A stretch of 64,000 nucleotides of DNA from JADJPO01 sp963750395 (GCA_963750395.1 CAVVQM010000006.1:434001-498000), one strand, 5' to 3'; counted from the first letter of the stretch, positions 7,533-18,026 are shown. Program-made: numbers and translations. The notes: generated by a model from the sequence alone, not told the origin.

Positions 7533-9453
7533 TCAGCTCTGCGATGCGTCCGGCTCGGGCGACGGCTGATCGGTCGGCTCGTCCGAGGGCGGGACCGTCG
7601 GCTCGGGCTGCTGGACGGCGACCGCGACCCGCAGCGTGATCGTCGCGGACCCGCTGTCCACCGAGCTGCCCCCGGGCAGACTCTGGGAGAGCACCGTGCC
7701 CGCGGTCTGGTCGCTCGGTTCGTCCTCGCGGTTCACGGTGATCCCCAGGTCGGTCAGGGTCTTGGTGGCCGACTCGATGTCCGTGCCGGTGACGTCGGGC
7801 ACCTGGACCTGACCGGTCGACAGGATGAGTGTGACCTCGTCGCCCTTGGCCACGCTGCTCGTCGCCGTCGGATCGGTGGCGACGACGTGGTCCTTCTCGA
7901 CGTCGGCGGAGTCCCGGGTCTCGATGTTGCCGACCTTCAGCCCGGCTTCCTCGATCTTGACCCGGGCCTCGTTCTGCGACAGCCCGATGACGTCGGGCAC
8001 CCGCACGTTGGCCGAGCCCGTCGAGATGAGCAGGGTCACCGCGTCACCCGAGGCGACCTGGGTCCCCGACGCCGGATCCTGTTCCGCGACGACCCCTTCC
8101 GGCACCGTCTCGCTCGCCGTCTCGCTGAGGTCCGCCGTGAGCCCGAGCTCGGCGAGTCTGGCCTCGGCGTTGGCCTGGGTCAGCCCGGTGACCTGGGGCA
8201 CGGTCACGTCGTCGGCGCCGCGGCCGCCGAGCAGACTGAACACCAGGTAGGCGACGGCGGCGAAGACCGCGACCGAGACCAGGCCGAGCAGCACGAAGCC
8301 GGCGTTGCGCCCCGAGCCCTTCCGGCCGCGCGGGCGTTCCTGGGTCGGCGGGTACTCGTACTCGCCGTACTGCTGGGCCGGATAGCCGGCCGCCTGGGTG
8401 TCGCCGCCGACGGGCACCTCCAGCGGTCCGAACCCGCCGGTCGGGCCCGCCGGCGCCCATCCGCTCGGTCACCGCGCCGGTCGCCGTCCGGCCGCCGGCC
8501 CCCATGGCGGGGTCGGGGTAGGGCAGGAACTCGGTGGCGGAGGTCTGGTCCGGTGATCGCATGGTGCCCGGCGGCGGTCGGAGCCATGACCGGCCGGCCC
8601 TGACGCAGGTTCTCCAGGTCGGCGCGGAACTCCGCGGCGGACTGGTAGCGCGCCTCGCGGTCCTTGGCCAGGGCGTGCAGGATGACGCGGTCGAGCTGGG
8701 TCGCTGATCACCGGGTTCAGGTCGCTCGGCCGCGGCGGAGCCTCGCGGACATGCTGGTAGGCGACCGCGACGGGTGAATCGGCCACGAACGGCGGGCGGC
8801 CGGTGACCAGCTCGAACAACAGGCAGCCGGCCGAGTACAGGTCGCTGCGGGCGTCGACCGTCTCCCCGCGGGCCTGCTCGGGTGACAGGTATTGGGCCGT
8901 GCCGATCACGGACTGGGTCTGGGTCATGGTCGCCGAGGCATCGGCCAGCGCGCGGGCGATGCCGAAGTCCATCACCTTGACGTCGCCGTCCGGGGTGAGC
9001 ATCACGTTGGCCGGCTTGATGTCCCGGTGGACGATCCCGGCCCGGTGGCTGTACTCCAGCGCCGAGAGCACCCCGGCGGTCAGCTCGACGGCGCATGCGC
9101 TGGATCGATCGGTCCGACCCTCGATCAGCAGGTCCCGCAGGGTGCGGCCCTCGACGTACTCCATGACGATGTAGGGCAGGGCCACCGCGGCTGCCGCCCG
9201 AGTCGATGACCTGTTCCTCGCCGGTGTCGTAGACCGCCACGATCGTGGGGTGGTTGAGAGCCGCCGCCGACTGCGCCTCGCGGCGGAACCTGGCCTGGAA
9301 GATGGGATCGCGGGCCATGTCTGTGCGCAGCAGCTTGATCGCGACGACGCGGCCGAGGCGGGTGTCGCGGCCGAGGTGGACCTCGGCCATCCCGCCGCGG
9401 CCGAGCAGGTCACCGACCTCATACCGGTTTCCGAGTACCCGTGGATTGCTCAC
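7533..9453 (-). CDS. pknB: serine/threonine protein kinase PknB with PASTA domains (reading frame broken by four one-base insertions)
   Basis: Membrane Ser/Thr kinase controlling cell-wall growth and division. Read across the breaks it encodes about 638 aa. The kinase domain has the glycine loop GRGGMAEV, Lys in AIKLL, HRDIKPAN, DFG and SPEQARG. A juxtamembrane linker, one membrane helix (AGFVLLGLVSVAVF...) and three extracellular PASTA repeats follow. The GTG at 9453 overlaps the pknA stop (GTGA). Frame changes occur near 9188, 8701, 8572 and 8446. Each is an extra base in a G or C run, and removing it restores the family sequence. I take these as sequence errors, because the kinase is normally essential or important. 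It is last in the fhaA-fhaB-pstP-rodA-pbpA-pknA-pknB operon. Confidence 0.9.
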
Positions 9454-11221
9454 GCGTTCCGTCCCTGTCCGTCGCTGCTTGCCGTCCCTGGTGTCCGTGC
9501 GCGTAGCCATCCTTGCGACGCACCGCTGGATCGGCCCCGCCGAGAGGCGCCACCCGCTCCTGTCAGCAGCAGCAGACCTCCGAGGGCCAACGCTCCATTG
9601 CCTGTGGTCGTCGGCGTGGCCCTACCCAGTGAGCTGATCGAGGGCGTCGGCGACGAGATCGTCGGCGAGGGCGTCGGCTCGGCGGTCGGGACTCGGAGAC
9701 GTCGTGGGGCTCGGCAACGGCGTGGGAGCTGGGCGGCGCCGTGGTCTTGGTGGGGGTCGGCGTCGGGGGCCTGGTCGTCGTGCTGGTCGTCGCGCGGGCA
9801 CTCGGCGTGGGTGAGGTCGTCGCGCTCGCTCCCGGGGTCGTGGAGGCGGTGGCGAGCAAGCCGGCGGGCCCGGAGGACTGCGTCGCCGACGGTGTGGGCT
9901 CGTCGCCTCCGAGATTGACCCTGCCGCCCTCGCCGCCGCTCACCCACAGCAGCAGCAGGATGACCAGGGCGAGCAGGGCCAGCATGATCAGGAGGGCGGG
10001 GGACAACCTCGGCTTCGACTGCCGCCGCCGTCCGCTGCCGGTGCCGAGTTCGTCGTCCTCCTGCCCGTAGCCGCTCTGCGGCGGTCCGAATCGCGGTGGC
10101 CCGCCAGCGGTCCCCACGCCGTCCGGTGAGGTGGCGGGGGCGTTCCAGGTTCCGCTCGGCGCCGGTGCCATCCGCGTCGTCCGCGTGGTGGGCGAGGTGC
10201 CCACGCCGGCGTCGGCCGCCGCGGCGCCCGGCCCGAGCAGGGCGCCCCCCGGGCCGAGCAGGGCGCCCCCCGGGCCGACCTGGGGCGCCTGGGCGGAGCC
10301 CAGCCCGGGGGACCGTCCCGGGGCCCGCCCGGTGATGCCGTCCAGGGCCGAGGGGTCGTGCGCGGCGAGCTTGTCGAGGGCGTCGCCGAACGCCTCGGAC
10401 GAGCGGATCCGCTGCTGGGGGTCCTTCTCCATGGCGGCCGAGACGATGCGAACCACCTCGGGCGGAATGGTGCCGGGCAGCGGGGGAGGTTGCTGGTTCA
10501 GGTGCGCGGTGGCGACCAGTACCTGATTCTCGCCCTCGAAGGGGCGGTGTCCGGCGAGACACTCGTACGCGACCACGCCCAGGGCGTAGACGTCGGACAA
10601 CGGGCTGGCGTCGAGTCCCCGCGCCAGCTCGGGGGCAAGATAGTGGGCGGTCCCCATGACCTGGCCCGTCATGGTCAGGGGCTCGTGATCGGTGGGCCGG
10701 GCGATGCCGAAGTCGGTGATCTTGACGATGCCGTCGGGAGTCACCATCAGGTTGGCGGGCTTGACGTCGCGGTGGACGACCCCCCGCTCGTGTGCGACGT
10801 GCAGGGCGTGGGCGGCCTGGGCCACGATCGACAGGGTGCGCTGGGTGTCCAGGGCGCCCTCACGATGCAGGATCGCCGAGAGCGGCTCCCCCGGTACGAG
10901 TTCCATCACCAGATAGGCGATCCCGTCGCCCTGCACCGCGCTGGTGGAGGGCGAGACGCCGTCCGGGCCGACCGAGGTCTCGCCATAGTCGTAGACGGCG
11001 GCGATCCCGTTGTGCGGCAACTTGGCGGCCGTCTTGGCCTCCGCCCGGAAACGCTTGCGGAACGCCTCGTCCTCGGCGAGTTCGGCACGCAGGACCTTGA
11101 TCGCCACCGGGCGCCCGAGCCACTCGTCGGTGCCGCGCCAGACCTCGCCCATCCCGCCGACGGCGATCCGGTCGCTGAGCAGATACCGGCCGTCGAGCAG
11201 CGTGCCCGCCCGCACACTCAC
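9450..11221 (-). CDS. pknA: serine/threonine protein kinase PknA-like (two probable one-base insertions near the 3' end)
   Basis: Partner kinase of PknB in growth and septation control. The kinase domain spans residues about 10-270, with the loop VGGMGEV, Lys in AIKVL, HRDVKPAN, DFG and the APELARG segment. A Gly/Pro-rich linker with a repeated GGALLGPG unit follows, then a membrane helix (LLIMLALLALVILLLLWV) and a Thr/Pro/Ser-rich outer tail. The GTG at 11221 overlaps the pbpA stop. Without correction the frame stops at 9563. Removing one extra C near 9731 and another near 9690 restores a TPSP-rich tail. The frame then ends at 9450, overlapping the pknB start by 4 bases, as elsewhere in this operon. 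Corrected length is 589 aa. Confidence 0.88.
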
Positions 11222-12659
11222 TGGTTGATCACCGCCTCCATGACCTGCTTGGCGATCGGCGCCGCATCCCGGCCCCCCGCGGTCCCCTCGTCGAGCACGA
11301 CGGCGATCGCCACCCGGGGGTCGTCCGCCGGCGCGAAGCCGGTGAACCACACCGTGGGCGCCTGGCCGTCGCCCGTCTCGGCCGTCCCGGTCTTGCCCGC
11401 CACCGCGACGCCCGAGATGGCCGCCCTGGTTCCCGTGCCGCTCTCGACGACGCCCTGCATCATCTCGTTGAGCTGCGCCGCGGTGTCCCGCGAGATCGCC
11501 CGCCCCAGCTCGTCCTTCGACGGCCCGGAGATCACGGACAGGTCTGGGGAGAGCACCCGGTTGATCAGGTTCGGCTTCATCATCACACCCTTGTTCGCCA
11601 CGGCGGCCGAGACCATCGCCATCTGCAGCGGGCTGACCCGGACGTCGTACTGCCCGATGGCGGACTGGGCCTCCTGCGGCGGGCTCAGCTCTGCGGGGAA
11701 CTGGCTCGGCGTCACCGTCAGCGGGATCTTGAGCTGCTCGCCGAAGCCGAACTTGGCGGACTGCTCGCGCAGCGCGTCCCCGCCGAGCGCCATGCCGATC
11801 GACCCGAAGGCGGTGTTGCAGGAGATCCTCAACGCGTCCGCCAGGGTCATCTTGTCGTCCGCTCCGCAGGCTCCCGAGAAGTCGTTCGGCAGGGTCGCCG
11901 TGGTCTGCGGCAGCTCGAGGCTCGGCCGGACCCGTCGCACCACGGTGCTCGGCTGGTACTCGCCGCTCTCCAGCGCCGCGGCCGCGGTCACGATCTTGAA
12001 GACCGATCCCGGCGGGTAGAGGCGACCCGCGATCGCGCGGTTCTCGAGCGGTCGGTCGGCGTCGTCCAGGAGCTCGGCGTAGACGTCCTTGACCTCGTCG
12101 ACGTCGTGGAGGCCAGCTCGTTCGGGTCGTAGGTCGGCTTGCTGACCAGTCGCCAGCACGGCGCCGGTCGTCGGGTCGAGCGCGACGACGGCGCCGTTGC
12201 GGTCGCCGAGGGCGTCCCATGCCGCCTTCTGCGCCCGCGGGCGACAGGGTGAGCTCGACGGTGGCCCCCTGGGCCGGCTTGCCGGTGAGCAGGTCCTGGA
12301 TGCGCCGGTAGAACAGCTGGTCGGCGGTGCCGGCCAGCAGCGCGTCCTCGGCGGCCTCCATGCCGGTGGCGCCGTAGACCACGGAGTAGAACCCGGTCGC
12401 GGCGCTGTACAGCGGGCCGTCGGGGTAGCTGACGCAGATACCCGTAGGAGTCGTCGACCTTGACCGACTTGGCGATCTGCTGGCTGGCCAGCACGATCGG
12501 CTGCCGCTCGCGGCCGTAGTTCTTGTAGAGCGTGCGGGCGTTGCCGGGGCGGGCGTCGAGCCAGTCCGCCTGCACGAACTGGATGTAGGTGGTGCTCGCG
12601 AACAGCGAGGCGAACAGGACGGCGACGAGTGCGGCCAGACGGCGCAGCGGGGTGTTCAC
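11218..12659 (-). CDS. pbpA: penicillin-binding protein PbpA, class B transpeptidase (frame broken by four one-base indels)
   Basis: Class B PBP that cross-links peptidoglycan with its partner RodA. The N-terminal helix (residues about 8-27) anchors it; a dimerisation region and the transpeptidase domain follow. The motifs are all present: SVFK (S-x-x-K) after LYPPG, SCN (S-x-N) in RISCNTAFGS, and KTGT in VAGKTGTAE. Corrected length is 479 aa, the normal size. The frame is broken near 12430, 12240 and 12147 (extra bases) and near 12111 (one base missing). Each fix restores recognisable sequence, for example SKPTYDPNELAS. The GTG at 12659 overlaps the rodA stop (GTGA). Confidence 0.9.
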
Positions 12660-14022
12660 GTCGGCACCACCTCGGACATGTCCAGCCGCCGGGGCGGGGT
12701 CGGCGGCGGCGGACGGCGCGCGGAGTCGGAGATGCGCAGCAGCACCGCGACGATGATCCAGTTCGACAGCAGCGACGAGCCGCCGTAGGCCAGGAACGGC
12801 GTGGTCAGACCGGTCAGCGGGATCACCCGGGTGACCCCGCCGACGACGACGAACACCTGCAGCGCGATCGAGAAGGACAGCCCGGCCGCGAGCAGCTTGC
12901 CGAAGCCGTCCCGGACTCCGATCGCCGTCCGCAGCCCGCGCTCGGCCAGCAGCAGGTACATCATCAGGACGGCGAACAGACCGGTCAGGCCCAGTTCCTC
13001 ACCGATCGCGGCGATGATGAAGTCACTCTCCGCGAACGGCACGATGTCCGGCCGTCCGCGGGCCAGCCCGGTGCCGAGCAGGCCGCCGCTGGCCATGCCG
13101 TACAGGCCCTGCTGCAGCTGGTAGGCGGCCACCGATGGATCGAAGGTGTGCAGCCACATGTTGACCCGGTCCTGCACGTGCCCGAACAGGGTCCAGGCCA
13201 CGAAGGCGCCGCCGGAGAACAGCAGCAGGCCGATGACGACCCAGCTGGTGCGCTCGGTGGCCACGTAGAGCAGGGCGACGAACAGCCCGAAGAACAGCAG
13301 GGAGGTGCCGAGGTCTCGCTGCAGCACCAGGACGCCGAGGCTGACCATCCAGACCACCAGCAGGGGGCCGAGGTCGCGGGCCCGGGGCAGCTGCAGGCCG
13401 AGGATCTTCCGCCCGACCAGGGACAACGAGTCCCGGGCGTTGACCAGGTAGCCGGCGAAGAAGATGGCCAGGGCGATCTTGGCGATCTCGCCCGGCTGGA
13501 AGGACAGCGGCCCGACGTGGATCCAGATCCGGGCGCCGTTGATCTCGACGCCGAGCAGGGGCACCAGCGGCAGCAGCAGCAGCACGATCGCGGCCGCCAT
13601 CGCGGTGTAGGTGTAGCGGGACAGGCTGCGGTGGTCGCGCAACATCACCAGCACGGCGATGGCCGCGAGCGACGCCGACCGTCGTCCAGACGAACTGGCG
13701 CAGCGCGAGGGACTCGCCGACCTCGCGTCCCTCGGCGAGGTCCAGCCGATGGATCATCACCAGGCCGAGCCCGTTCAGCGCGGTCGCGATCGGCAGGATG
13801 ACCGGGTCGGCGTAGGCGGCCCGCGCCCGCAGGACCAGGTGCAGTCCCGAGGGCGAGCACGCTCAACCCGCCGCCGTAGGTCAGCATGTCCGGTGGCGGT
13901 GCGCCGCGCTCGGCGATGCCGACCAGCGCGTAGGCGCCCAACCCGATCGCGATGGCAAGGAGCAGCAGCACCAGCTCGACGTTTCGCCGGGTGCGGGTGG
14001 TGACCGGGGTGACGACGGCCAC
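12656..14022 (-). CDS. rodA: peptidoglycan glycosyltransferase RodA/FtsW/SpoVE family (frame broken by two one-base insertions)
   Basis: SEDS-family lipid II polymerase working with PbpA. Ten or so membrane helices can be read. The conserved GINGARIW-like stretch appears as GVEINGARIWIHVG, followed by FQPGEIAKI. The C-terminal PFLAYGGSS motif is also present. Corrected length is 454 aa. The GTG at 14022 overlaps the pstP stop codon (TAGTG). Frame changes lie near 13850 (CTCGGGACTG, one G too many) and near 13675. The 3' two thirds (12656 to about 13670) are intact. Confidence 0.92.
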
Positions 14023-15470
14023 TAGGGCGTCCGGTCCGCGCAGTCGAGGTCGGGCGTCGCGGCTCCGACGGACGGGCCGGGCGACGGTGCCGTGGTGACC
14101 CCGGAGGCCGACGGCGCCGGCGTGACGGCGGCCGCGGCCAGAGCGGCTGCAGGCACCGAGGACCCGCCACCTGCCGCGCCGGTCCGGGCCCGGGAGATGC
14201 TCGGGTCCGGCACGCCGGTGGGCGTCGGGGTGGGCGATTGGGTGGGGGACGGCGAGGGCGACGCGGTGGCCCGGCAACGCTCGGCCAGGTCCCGGTAGCG
14301 GGTCACGATGGCATGGGCCTGCGCGTCGTCGTCCGCCGGGATGCCCTTCTGGATCTGGTCGACCGCGTAGTCCGGCAGGTCCGCGAGCGGCACGTCGGCA
14401 GCGCGCTCCTCGACCTGGGACAGGCTGAAGGGGCCGACGTCCTGCGGAAGTCCGGTGAAGACGGCGACCACGCCCTCATCGGCTCCCACGAACATCTGGC
14501 TGCGCACCCAGCGCCACGCGCCGAATCCACCGCCGATCAGGAACAGGACGGCGACCGCCGCCGCGAGCGGAGCCCGCCACCGCGGGCGGTTCGGGCCGGC
14601 GGTATGTGAGTCCTCCTCGTCGCCGTCATCGGCGGTGAGGGCGGCGGCCCGCTCGGCGGCGGAGCCGCGGGCACCCGGCAGGCCGCGGCGTGGCTGGTGC
14701 AGGGCGGCGGCCCCGACGACCATCGGCGCGCTGTCGCCGCTCGCCGCGTCGTCGATCACATCGGCGACGATGCAGGTCACGTTGTCCGGGGCGCCGCCGC
14801 GCAGGGCCAGTTCGACCAGCTTCTCGCACGTCCGGACGGGCGGGTCGAGTTCGGCCAGCGTGTCCCGCAGCGTGTCCATGCTGACCACGCCGGACAGCCC
14901 GTCCGAGCAGAGCAGGTACCGGTCCCCGATCCTGGCCTCGCGCATCGACAGGTCCGGCGCGGCGTTGTCGATCATGTCGCTGAGGACGCGCATGAGCACC
15001 GAGCGCTGCGGGTGCTGCTCCGCCTCGGTCAGGCTGATCCGGCCCTCGTCGACCAGGGTCTGCACGAAGGTGTGGTCCTTGGTGATCTGGGTCAGCTCGC
15101 CGTCGCGCAGCAGGTAGGCGCGGGAGTCCCCGATGTGGGCGAGCGCGAACCGGTTGCCGCTGCGCAACAACGCCGTCACGGTGGTGCCCATCCCGGCGAG
15201 CCCGGGCTCCTCGTCCACCCGGTGGAGCAGTTGGTCGTGGGCGGCCAGGACCGCCTCCGACAGATGGTCGAGGGTGTCTGCGCCGTGCGACTCGTCGTCC
15301 AGCGGAGCGAGTTCGCCGATGGCCAGCGACGAGGCGACGTCGCCGCCCGCGTGACCACCCATGCCGTCCGCCACGACCAGCAGGTGCGGTCCTGCGTACC
15401 CCGAGTCCTGGTTGTTGGAGCGCACCAGGCCGACGTCGGAGCGGGCCGCGTAGCGCAGCGCGATCGCCAA
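14022..15470 (-). CDS. pstP: PP2C-family Ser/Thr protein phosphatase PstP
   Basis: Metal-dependent phosphatase that reverses PknA/PknB phosphorylation. The cytoplasmic PP2C domain (residues about 1-240) shows RSNNQDSG, the metal-binding VADGMGGHAGG, HIGDSRAYLL, SDGLSG and APDNVTCIVADV. One membrane helix (residues about 302-322) and an extracellular tail rich in Pro, Ser, Thr and Ala follow. Length is 482 aa, within family range. The start is TTG at 15470: it lies 8 bases after GGAGG, and the fhaB stop is inside that spacer. Unlike most of the operon this gene reads through without a break. Confidence 0.94.
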   Translation of the reverse strand: MAIALRYAARSDVGLVRSNNQDSGYAGPHLLVVADGMGGHAGGDVASSLAIGELAPLDDESHGADTLDHLSEAVLAAHDQLLHRVDEEPGLAGMGTTVTALLRSGNRFALAHIGDSRAYLLRDGELTQITKDHTFVQTLVDEGRISLTEAEQHPQRSVLMRVLSDMIDNAAPDLSMREARIGDRYLLCSDGLSGVVSMDTLRDTLAELDPPVRTCEKLVELALRGGAPDNVTCIVADVIDDAASGDSAPMVVGAAALHQPRRGLPGARGSAAERAAALTADDGDEEDSHTAGPNRPRWRAPLAAAVAVLFLIGGGFGAWRWVRSQMFVGADEGVVAVFTGLPQDVGPFSLSQVEERAADVPLADLPDYAVDQIQKGIPADDDAQAHAIVTRYRDLAERCRATASPSPSPTQSPTPTPTGVPDPSISRARTGAAGGGSSVPAAALAAAAVTPAPSASGVTTAPSPGPSVGAATPDLDCADRTP

Positions 15471-15475
15471 GCCGG

Positions 15476-15982
15476 TTACCTCCGAAGCTCGAGTGTCGTG
15501 CGGCCGATCCGGAAACTGCTACCGGCCTCGACCTGCGTGGGAGCGTCCAGTCTGCGACGCCCCATGAAGGTGCCGTTGGTGGAACCGAGATCCTCCAGGA
15601 TCCACTGCCCCTCGCGCAGCGAAAGCTGCGCATGGCGCGTCGACGCGTAGTCGTCCTCGAGCACGAGGGTGCACTCGGGGGCCCGCCCGATCAGGACGGG
15701 TGCCTGACCGAGGGCCAACGACGTCCCCTTGAGCGAGCCCTGGGTGACCACGAGATGGCGGGGTTCGGCGGCAGTGCCCGTACCGGCCGAACCCCCGCCG
15801 CCACCGGCGCCGGCGGACACGGGGACGGGGGACCGCTTGCGGGTGGCGTTCGCCGGGGTCTGCTTTCGGCGCACCTGGGTGCCGAAGAGGTCGCGGCGCA
15901 GGACGGCGACCACCGACAGCACCAGCAGCCACAGCAGCGCGAGGAAACCCAGGCGGAAGAGGGTGAGGGTGAGCTCGCTCAT
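15476..15982 (-). CDS. fhaB: FHA domain protein FhaB/FipA type
   Basis: Small membrane-anchored phosphothreonine-binding protein (168 aa). It has an N-terminal helix (residues about 7-27), a basic/Gly-rich linker (residues 30-70) and a C-terminal FHA domain (about 78-165). The FHA core residues are seen in VLIGRAPEC, STRHAQLS and LGSTNGTFMG. In actinobacteria FhaB/FipA is phosphorylated by PknB-type kinases and links FtsZ/FtsQ functions to stress. It sits between fhaA and pstP in the canonical order. The ATG at 15982 lies 10 bases after the corrected fhaA stop. Confidence 0.93.
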   Translation of the reverse strand: MSELTLTLFRLGFLALLWLLVLSVVAVLRRDLFGTQVRRKQTPANATRKRSPVPVSAGAGGGGGSAGTGTAAEPRHLVVTQGSLKGTSLALGQAPVLIGRAPECTLVLEDDYASTRHAQLSLREGQWILEDLGSTNGTFMGRRRLDAPTQVEAGSSFRIGRTTLELRR

Positions 15983-15992
15983 CGGGGGGCGC

Positions 15993-16851
15993 TCACCAGG
16001 GCCCGGATTCGGAGTGAGCGGGTGGGCCCGCCTCGCCCAGGTCGCCGTCGTGGAAGACCATGCGGCTGCGCCCGATGGAGATGGTGCTGCCCTCGTGCAG
16101 GCTGGCCACCGGCTGCTTCGACCCGTCGACGTGGGTGCCGTTGGTCGAGCCGAGATCGATGATCCGGGCCCGTCCGTCGGTGATGTGGATCTCCGCATGC
16201 CGCCGAGACACACCCGAGTCGTCCAGCATCACGTCTGCGTCGCTGCCCCGGCCGATCACGGTGACCGGTTCGGTGATCTCGATGCGCCGGCCGTCGAGTT
16301 CCAGGGCCGGGCGGCCGCGCTCGGAGGCGGGCGAACCGGATCCGTGCTGGGTCCACCCGCTGCCCTGGACAGGCGGCGGCGGAGCGGCGCGGCGTCCGGA
16401 GGGGGGCTCCGGCGCACTGGGAACCTCGGGCGGTCTCGGTGACCGGGGGGCCGGCCGCGCGGCGTCCGCTCGGGGCGGCGCCCTTCGAGGTGCGGCTGCG
16501 GACCCGGAAGAGCCCGGTGTCCAGGTCGTCGGACTGCTCGAAGTCGACGCTGACCGGGCCGGACAGGTAGTAGCGCTGCTGGCCGGCGTAGTCGGCGATC
16601 ACGGCGCCGAGTTCCTCGCCGAGCGCGTCCTCCCACTGGCCGAGACGCTCGTGGTCGGCGGGGCCGAGCTCGACGACGAAGCTGTTCGGGGCGATCGTGC
16701 GGTCGCGGGTGACGATCTTGGCGTTGTCGTCGCACTCGCGGCGGAGGGCGCTGGCGATCTCCACCGGTTGGACCTCGCTGCGGAAGGCCTTGGCGAAGGC
16801 GCCGTTGACGGCCCGCTCGATCCCCTTCTCGAAACGGTCCAGAACTCCCAC
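15993..16851 (-). CDS. fhaA: FhaA-type protein: DUF3662 and FHA domains (one probable frameshift)
   Basis: FHA adaptor that binds phosphorylated partners of PknA/PknB signalling, such as the MviN-type flippase in mycobacteria. The N-terminal DUF3662 domain starts MGVLDRFEKGIERAVNGAFA. A Pro-rich linker and a C-terminal FHA domain follow (VIGRGSDADVML, SRRHAEI, LGSTNGTH). The frame shifts near 16433: dropping one C from GCCCGAG gives ETAEVPSAPEPP and joins both halves. Corrected length is 285 aa. The GTG at 16851 has GGAGG upstream, and this is the first gene of the 9.4-kb minus-strand operon. The 245 bases up to the tRNA gene should hold the operon promoter; a perfect GGGTTAACCC palindrome lies there at 16962-16971. 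Confidence 0.88.
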
Positions 16852-16961
16852 GGCCTGCCTCCTTCCTCGGCGAGAAGACCGGGCTCGCCCCTGCCAACCG
16901 CGGTCGAACGGGCGGCTGGCCGCCCGTGCACCGGCTCAGCGTAACGGGGGTCACCGAGCCA

Positions 16962-16971
16962 GGGTTAACCC
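16962..16971. promoter_or_regulatory. 10-bp palindrome upstream of the fhaA operon
   Basis: GGGTTAACCC is a perfect palindrome about 115 bases upstream of the fhaA start, in the gap before the tRNA gene. It is one of few AT-centred sites here. Operator function is only a possibility. Confidence 0.25.
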
Positions 16972-17096
16972 ATCGTCGTCACGGGTCGATGGCGGGGTCG
17001 CGCCTCGCCCCCGACGCCCGCGGGATCTGCGCCCCACGGGCGCCCGTTGCTCGGGCCGGGGCGAGCTGACCTGCGTGCTAGCCTGCTGTGCGCTAC

Positions 17097-17183
17097 GCGC
17101 GAGTGGCGGAATAGGCAGACGCGCACGGTTCAGGTCCGTGTGCCCGAAAGGGTGTGGGGGTTCAACTCCCCCCTCGCGCACCA
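17097..17183 (+). tRNA. tRNA-Leu (anticodon CAG)
   Basis: The acceptor stem GCGCGAG (17097-17103) pairs with CTCGCGC (17173-17179), followed by A and an encoded CCA (17181-17183). The anticodon arm is CACGG-TTCAGGT-CCGTG with CAG at 17131-17133. A long variable arm (TGCCCGAAAGGGTG) is typical of type II tRNA-Leu, and the T arm is GGGGG-TTCAACT-CCCCC. A leucine tRNA downstream of the fhaA end of this operon is common in actinobacteria. Confidence 0.97.
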
Positions 17184-17192
17184 TCCTCAAAT

Positions 17193-17231
17193 GGCCTCTG
17201 CTGTGGAACGACGGCGGAGGCCTTCTTCTTT
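17193..17231 (+). terminator. Rho-independent-like terminator of tRNA-Leu
   Basis: GGCCTC (17193-17198) pairs with GAGGCC (17217-17222), and TTCTTCTTT follows immediately. It lies 10 bases after the tRNA 3' end. Confidence 0.65.
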
Positions 17232-17299
17232 GACCAGCGGATCTCCTGTGGATCAGCTCGTTGGGACTCCTGTGAGTGGGGCCAGGGCATCGACGTACC

Positions 17300-17917
17300 T
17301 CAGCCTGACGCGGACAGCGCCATCGGGGCGGACACACCGCGGGCCCGCAGGGTGCCTTCCAGCCGGTGCAGCGCACGCTGACGGACCGGGCCGATCGAGC
17401 CGATCGGCATGGCGAGTCGGCGTCCGATCTGGCGGTACGACGGTGGGTCCGGCTCCAGCAGGACCTCGATCAGCCGGCGCTCCCGGGTTGGCAGGGAGGC
17501 CACCGCCGAGCGAAGCACCTCGACGTGCCAGGCCATCTCCAGGCGGTCGTCCACCTGGCCGGCGGGGGTGACCGGCTGCCAACCGCTGGCGGCGGACTGC
17601 ATGGCTACCCCCTCCACGTCCTCGACGGGCAGGTTACGACTCCGTTGGCTGGCCAGCCGGATACTCTCCCGTCGACAGATCGTGACCAGCCAGCTGCCGA
17701 GGTGCTCCGCAGAGTTCAGCTGCCCGAGGTGCTCCCAGCACTTCAGCCACGTGAGCTGTACGGCGTCCGCTGCGTCCGCGGGGGTCAGCCCGACCCGGCG
17801 CGTCGACCAGCGCAGCAACGGGCTGTACCGCCGCACCAGCTCCGACCAGGCTGCCTGGTCGTTCTCCTTTGCCCGGGCGACGAGCTCTTCGGTGTCGTTC
17901 CCTGTCGTCGGGTTCAC
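17300..17917 (-). CDS. sigma-70 family RNA polymerase sigma factor (ECF-like)
   Basis: Alternative sigma factor of 205 aa. Region 2 is seen as YSPLLRWSTRRVGLTPADAADAVQLTWLKCWEHL and region 4 as LPTRERRLIEVLLEPDPPSYRQIGRRLAMPIGSIGPVRQRALHRLE, with its helix-turn-helix. There is no anti-sigma gene next to it. The GTG at 17917 is preceded by AGGTGGGCGG. It is divergent from the giant SARP regulator, with 109 bases between the starts, so the two may share control. It has no C-terminal extension, so another mode of regulation is likely. The promoter it recognises is unknown. Confidence 0.85.
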   Translation of the reverse strand: MNPTTGNDTEELVARAKENDQAAWSELVRRYSPLLRWSTRRVGLTPADAADAVQLTWLKCWEHLGQLNSAEHLGSWLVTICRRESIRLASQRSRNLPVEDVEGVAMQSAASGWQPVTPAGQVDDRLEMAWHVEVLRSAVASLPTRERRLIEVLLEPDPPSYRQIGRRLAMPIGSIGPVRQRALHRLEGTLRARGVSAPMALSASG

Positions 17918-17992
17918 GGCCCGCCCACCTGCCTTCGCTCGCGCGCGGCCTTGGTCGGGCCGCTCTCGAAAGCCGACAATGCTGGGACGGCC

Positions 17993-18010
17993 CTGACAGT
18001 CCGCTGACAG
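17993..18010 (+). promoter_or_regulatory. heptamer direct repeats with 11-bp period (SARP-type operator)
   Basis: CTGACAG occurs at 17993-17999 and again at 18004-18010, separated by 4 bases. Two heptamers at 11-bp spacing is the known architecture of SARP binding sites. They lie 17 bases upstream of the SARP gene start, in the region shared with the divergent sigma gene. Confidence 0.5.
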
Positions 18011-18026
18011 CAGCGAACGGAGGCGC

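Noticed and set aside
10232..10277. Tandem repeat of about 21 bp as an intergenic element
   Set aside because: It lies inside pknA and encodes the repeated GGALLGPG linker, so it is part of the protein.
9563..12382. One 939-residue open frame joining a PBP-like start to a kinase
   Set aside because: It is made by frameshifts in pbpA and has a low-complexity middle. The pbpA stop and pknA GTG overlap at 11218-11221 show two separate genes.
16941..16954. GTAAC-GGGG-GTCAC as an MtrA-type box upstream of fhaA
   Set aside because: The spacing does not match the MtrA sites I know and only one such pair is present.
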